A DNA stretch of 64,000 nt from Bacillus_AD sp047238185. Lineage in GTDB: Bacteria; Bacillota; Bacilli; Bacillales; DSM-1321. The stretch is from positions 1,984,001 to 2,048,000 of the forward strand of contig NZ_JBDFMI010000001.1 in NCBI RefSeq assembly GCF_047238185.1, in the 5' to 3' direction. Made by a program: the position numbers and the translations under genes. This document shows, in pieces, positions 60,283 through 64,000 of this stretch. The first letter of the stretch is position 1, and each line of letters starts with the position of its first letter. The notes below the pieces were generated by a model. The model saw only the letters and a list, made by a program, of their open reading frames with translations, did no database searches and was not told the origin of the DNA.

Positions 60283-60787
60283 TAATGAACGACCTATTCG
60301 AAAAGCTATAGGAGTTGTTAGACGATCTGATGTTAAGCAAAAAGAGAATGCTTCTTTACTAACGCAGAAAGAAGAAATATTAGCAAAGGCTAAACTCGAA
60401 GGTTATACAATTGTTGATATATTTGAAGATGATGGTCTAAGTGCTTACCATTTATCAGTAAGTGAAAGACCAGCTATGATCAAAGCGTTAAAACTTGCCT
60501 TATCTCAAACCGAAGAAATTGAAGCTTTGTTTTTTTATGAAGAGTCACGGCTTTCAAGACAATTTTCCGATTTCGTCATATCTTTCTATAACCCAGTAAA
60601 AAAAGAAAAACCGCATTTTGCATTCTTTTCAACAAAAAAAGTAGCAGAATGGAACCCTAATGATATTACTTCAGTCTTTGAATTTGCTACTGCTGCTAAA
60701 GATTCAAGTATTAAATCCGCACGAATAATTGATGCTCAAGGTGAATCATTAAAAGTATCTATCAAGTCGAGTAGACTCTTAAAATAG
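60272..60787 (+). CDS. Truncated second serine recombinase (resolvase domain only)
   Basis: The 171-residue product carries the N-terminal resolvase domain: KAIGVVRRSDVKQKENASLL with the Ser after RR, VDIFEDDGLSAYHLSVSERP and ALFFYEESRLSRQFSDFVIS. It ends soon after, without the recombinase and zinc-ribbon domains that large serine recombinases need. The ATG at 60272 overlaps the end of the first recombinase and has GAAGGAG eight bases upstream. Together the two recall tandem recombinase pairs of integrative elements such as SCC-type. It is probably a degraded partner. Confidence 0.72.
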   Translation: MPHNNERPIRKAIGVVRRSDVKQKENASLLTQKEEILAKAKLEGYTIVDIFEDDGLSAYHLSVSERPAMIKALKLALSQTEEIEALFFYEESRLSRQFSDFVISFYNPVKKEKPHFAFFSTKKVAEWNPNDITSVFEFATAAKDSSIKSARIIDAQGESLKVSIKSSRLLK

Positions 60788-60857
60788 AACCTATATTTTT
60801 ATTAAGCCGTTTTCTTTTGAGACACAGGCAAGTCTAAAATAGGTAGGAGAGTAGTTA

Positions 60858-60899
60858 AAAAAGCAGAGCACTTCACCATATGAAATCGCTCTGCTTTTA
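60858..60899. terminator. Bidirectional terminator at the island edge
   Basis: AAAAGCAGAGC and GCTCTGCTTTT form an 11-base stem with A and T runs on both sides, between the recombinase relic and the next minus-strand gene. Confidence 0.8.
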
Positions 60900-60902
60900 T
60901 AT

Positions 60903-61376
60903 TTACTTTTTAGAAAAAACTGATTCCGCTGCTTTCTTAGCGTTCTCAGCTACTTGCTTTCTTGTTTCAGGGTTTTTAATTGCGATTGCGCTACCTGCTG
61001 CTACTACAACAAGAACAGCACCCATAGCTATGCTTTTAAAAATTCCTGTTTTCCATTCCCTGTCTTCTCTATGTACAGTGTTTGAAGTTTCAATCATTTC
61101 TTTTACAAGACCATTGATTTCGCTACGTTCTTCTTTAGATAAATCGATGTTCCTTAATTGGTCACCATAAATTTCTACTGCTTTTGTAATAATTGCTTGT
61201 AATCTCTCAGAAGATTCTCCGTTCAACTTTGCTAACTGAGTTGCCGCCTCAACAACGCTCGGCATAAACTTCATAATCATTTTTCTTTCATCTTCAGATA
61301 TTTTACTTAAGTCAAACCCGTTCTCTCTGAGCTTTGTAAGTGCCTCTTTAAATGAATTTGCTTGTTGATTATCCAT
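60903..61376 (-). CDS. Small C-terminally anchored membrane protein of unknown function
   Basis: The product has about 157 residues: a long acidic helical region (NSFKEALTKLRENGFDLSKI and LSKEERSEINGLVKEMIETS), then one membrane segment (IFKSIAMGAVLVVVAAGSAI) and a Lys-rich tail. The ATG at 61376 follows AAAAGGA by about ten bases; the frame is open upstream but without a site. No family recognised. It may be co-transcribed with nothing; the ABC genes upstream are 60 bases away on the same strand. Confidence 0.65.
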   Translation of the reverse strand: MDNQQANSFKEALTKLRENGFDLSKISEDERKMIMKFMPSVVEAATQLAKLNGESSERLQAIITKAVEIYGDQLRNIDLSKEERSEINGLVKEMIETSNTVHREDREWKTGIFKSIAMGAVLVVVAAGSAIAIKNPETRKQVAENAKKAAESVFSKK

Positions 61377-61474
61377 AGAGCACGCATCCTTTTCAATTAG
61401 TATTACAATACACAATACTGCGAAAATAAAGAGAATCTTGTTAACAAACTCTTCTACCGCTTGCTAGAATAAAA

Positions 61475-62158
61475 TCAAGTTAAATTACTATCATTAATAA
61501 CCTCACCATCAACAATACGAATTGTTTTTTCAGCCTTTTGAGCCAAATTTAAATCGTGCGTAATCATAATTACAGTTTGGTTAAACTGCTCACTTAACTT
61601 TTTAAGATAATCTACTATTTCTTCTGATGCTTTTTGATCTAGGTTACCTGTTGGTTCATCAGCTAAAATAATACTTGGCTTTGCAGCTAATGCTCTAGCA
61701 ATGCTGACTCTCTGCTGTTGCCCCCCAGATAATTCACCCGGCATATGGTTAACACGTTCTTCTAGTCCTAAGAAATGTATTAATTCACCTACATATTCGT
61801 TATCCACTTTATCGTTTCCAATAAGCAGGGGTAATTCTATATTTTCTTTCGCATTTAACATAGGTATTAGATTAAATTTTTGAAACACAAAACCGACTTC
61901 TCTTCGACGATAATCTGCTAGTTCATCATCAGTCATAGCGTTTAATTCTTTTCCGTTTATTTTAATGATGCCTTCTGTTTGCTTCTCTAGTCCTCCGAGT
62001 AAATGTAAAAGAGTACTTTTTCCACTACCACTAGGTCCTACGATGGCAACAAACTCACCCTTTTCTATTTCGATATTAGCATTCTTTAATGCTCTGACTT
62101 CTGTGTCTTTATTTTGGTTGTATATTTTTTCAACATTACAGACCTCCACAACTTTCAT
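61475..62158 (-). CDS. ABC transporter ATPase (LolD/MacB type)
   Basis: The 227-residue ATPase has Walker A GPSGSGKSTLLHLLGGLE, Q-loop VFQKFNLIPMLNAKENI, signature LSGGQQQRVSIARAL, Walker B IILADEPTGNLDQKASEEI and switch His in MITHDLNLAQ. It pairs with the FtsX-like permease that precedes it by 15 bases. AGGAG lies before the ATG. Such pairs move peptides, lipids or take part in envelope stress responses. No sensor kinase is visible in the window. Confidence 0.9.
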   Translation of the reverse strand: MKVVEVCNVEKIYNQNKDTEVRALKNANIEIEKGEFVAIVGPSGSGKSTLLHLLGGLEKQTEGIIKINGKELNAMTDDELADYRRREVGFVFQKFNLIPMLNAKENIELPLLIGNDKVDNEYVGELIHFLGLEERVNHMPGELSGGQQQRVSIARALAAKPSIILADEPTGNLDQKASEEIVDYLKKLSEQFNQTVIMITHDLNLAQKAEKTIRIVDGEVINDSNLT

Positions 62159-62173
62159 ATAAAGCGCTCCTAT

Positions 62174-64000
62174 CTATTCTACATCGTTAATATCTTCCAT
62201 AATATTATCATTTTTCAACTTGGTGCTAAGTACAATCGAAATAATATAGCTGAGTATTAGTGTAATTAATGCTAATAAAACAAATATCATATAGTCATAC
62301 TCATAAGGTATTCCGAATAAGTAAATCTCTGATTTTTTATATAAATATTTTGCAATTGGCTGAGAGACTAAAAATGTAATAAATAACGAAATAAACCCTA
62401 ACATCATATTCTCAAAGTAAATCATACGTTGAAGCGTTTTGAATCTCATTCCAATTGCACGATATACACCTAGTTCGCTTTTTCGTGTCTGAATACGATA
62501 TTTTAAGTTGTTTACTAGATTGGTTAATACCAAAACAAAAACAACTACCGCCATCCCAATAACATATACTAATTTTTTATGATACATCATATCTAATTTT
62601 TCTTTTTCTTCTATCATACTTCTAGCTGTAACCTTTTGGTTTTCGACAGCCAAGCTAATGAGTTTCTCTTCAATAGCCACTTCCTGCTTTTTCGTTAAAG
62701 AAGGTTTAGCTCCTATATTAACCGTTTCATATACATTGGTTGGTGCCATTTGTTTAAAATGCTTTTCACTAGTAATCAAAAGAGGATATGTCTGTTCTAA
62801 TATGGACACTTCTTTCATATACGGATAATAAACAATCGCTGCAATTTTGAAATTTTTATAAGTATACTTCGCATCGTTATCTTTTAAATGCCAATAAGCC
62901 TCTTCATCTGTTTTAAAATCCGAACGATATTTTAGCTGGACAGTATCTCCAACATTATATTGCATAATACTTATACCATTTTTGAAATATCCCACATTCC
63001 CTTTGGATTCTCCGTACGTACTCATTCTAGGCATTGCAATAATAATTTCATTCGATTTCAAATTAGTAGCATCAAAGCTTCCTTCTGCGAGATAATCCTT
63101 TAATTTTTTTAATGCAGGTTCATTGTAGCCTTTTAATTTAGTGAGATAAACGGTATCTTTACTGTCCTTTCCTGTAAAAGAAAATCCATAGACTTTTTTC
63201 ACAAGTTCATTTCCTTGTTGTAAATAGACTTCGTTTCGATTAATATCTTGTTCTATCACTTTTACTGGTAAAGCCATCTGTGTTTCGATACCATTAACAC
63301 CTGAAATAACTTTTATTTTTTCTATTGTCTCGCCTTTAATTCCTTCAGTGGCGGACATATCATCATAGGCGTTCATCATATAATCACCATTAAAGAAATT
63401 TTGCTCTTTGCTTATCTGATTTGTTTGTTGTGCCATTTTTGCTTGATAACTCATTCCGTAAAACAGAATACATCCGATGCTAATAGAGAGAATTACCAAT
63501 ACGGTCGTTTTCAAATCACGAAATGCGTATTTGATTGCTAGTGTTTGGTAAGGTTTTAAAATACTTTTTCCTGGCTTTAAGTTTAATAAATGGAAACTAG
63601 ATTGTTTTTCTGCTGTACCAAAAATCGTTCCTATGATGGATTGATTATTCACTTTACGACTTCCTATAAGCCCGATAAGCACAACAATAATTCCAACACA
63701 TATGATGCAAATAAAAATTGGAACAATTGGAATGACCATACTAAATGGATCTTCCTTCCCCCAAAAATAGATTTTTATCATTCTATCTTTTGAAAGAAGA
63801 GTCACGATATAAGCACTTAAAATCCCCAAAACAACGCCAATTGGGATGCTTATAAGATACATATCTAAGAGTTCAGCGAGAATCAATTTCCGCATTTGTT
63901 TTTTCTTCATTCCCATCGCTCTTAAGACACCATATTGTTTCTCCCGAGCCATAAGCGAAATGCGGTACACACCATAGATAATGATGGCACAAATCAGTAT
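62174..64000 (-). CDS. FtsX-like ABC permease (5' end outside window)
   Basis: At least 609 codons are open from the window edge to a stop at 62174. The visible part has an FtsX domain (MAREKQYGVLRAMGMKKKQM), a central membrane pair (TLAIKYAFRDLKTTVLVILS), a large extracellular domain and a final FtsX domain (RKSELGVYRAIGMRFKTLQR). The gene continues beyond the window; the last window codons encode a membrane helix (LICAIIIYGVYRI), so the start lies upstream. It forms a transporter with the ATPase at 61475-62158. Confidence 0.88.
   Translation of the reverse strand: MLICAIIIYGVYRISLMAREKQYGVLRAMGMKKKQMRKLILAELLDMYLISIPIGVVLGILSAYIVTLLSKDRMIKIYFWGKEDPFSMVIPIVPIFICIICVGIIVVLIGLIGSRKVNNQSIIGTIFGTAEKQSSFHLLNLKPGKSILKPYQTLAIKYAFRDLKTTVLVILSISIGCILFYGMSYQAKMAQQTNQISKEQNFFNGDYMMNAYDDMSATEGIKGETIEKIKVISGVNGIETQMALPVKVIEQDINRNEVYLQQGNELVKKVYGFSFTGKDSKDTVYLTKLKGYNEPALKKLKDYLAEGSFDATNLKSNEIIIAMPRMSTYGESKGNVGYFKNGISIMQYNVGDTVQLKYRSDFKTDEEAYWHLKDNDAKYTYKNFKIAAIVYYPYMKEVSILEQTYPLLITSEKHFKQMAPTNVYETVNIGAKPSLTKKQEVAIEEKLISLAVENQKVTARSMIEEKEKLDMMYHKKLVYVIGMAVVVFVLVLTNLVNNLKYRIQTRKSELGVYRAIGMRFKTLQRMIYFENMMLGFISLFITFLVSQPIAKYLYKKSEIYLFGIPYEYDYMIFVLLALITLILSYIISIVLSTKLKNDNIMEDINDVE

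Overview
The window looks like a chromosomal segment of a low-GC Gram-positive endospore-former relative (Bacillales, probably Bacillaceae). The reasons are the AGGAGG-type ribosome binding sites with frequent TTG starts, a lysine L-box riboswitch, a FeuABC/BesA bacillibactin locus, LuxS, Mqo, HelD-like and PadR proteins close to Bacillus homologues, S-layer homology domains, a LicT/BglP/6-phospho-beta-glucosidase operon with RAT antiterminator sites and a textbook CcpA cre site. The species cannot be fixed from the sequence alone.

Region 1 to 46.4 kb is ordinary chromosome. In order: a lysine-riboswitch-controlled hydrolase and amino-acid permease (cut by the window start); PadR plus a heterodimeric ABC exporter; small membrane, lipoprotein and hydrolase genes; a gamma carbonic anhydrase; an SLH protein; a MacB-type ABC pair; a methyltransferase; mqo; luxS; an NhaC-type antiporter and a short-chain dehydrogenase; a putative PD-(D/E)XK nuclease; a HelD-like protein; and an iron block. 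In the iron block, hmoA, besA and feuABC are joined by a linked ATPase gene and an AraC regulator, with two Fur boxes. Then come a membrane GDPD, a Gfo/Idh/MocA oxidoreductase, a mannose-family PTS operon (manO, manX, manY, manZ), an MFS carrier and the bgl operon.

Region 46.8 to 60.8 kb is an accessory island and is visibly more A+T rich. It starts with a decayed tRNA 3' half and carries a defence-type set: an FRG-domain gene with an in-frame amber codon, a DUF1643 gene, and a Gabija-type pair (OLD-family ATPase/TOPRIM nuclease and UvrD-like helicase). Next are the remains of two related restriction-type recognition genes. One of them is interrupted by an intact IS21-family element with a 6-bp target duplication; removing the element restores the frame at the junction. 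Four tandem 70-bp repeats follow, then an excisionase-like HTH gene, three very small genes, a frameshifted serine recombinase and a second, truncated serine recombinase. I read this right end as the worn integration module of the island.

Region 60.9 to 64 kb returns to chromosome-like content: a small membrane protein and an FtsX-type ABC transporter that runs off the window.

The most notable points are the island's defence cluster, the layered decay of the restriction-type genes, the 70-bp repeat array, the lysine riboswitch on an unusual hydrolase/permease pair, and a perfect Fur box inside the 3' end of besA.
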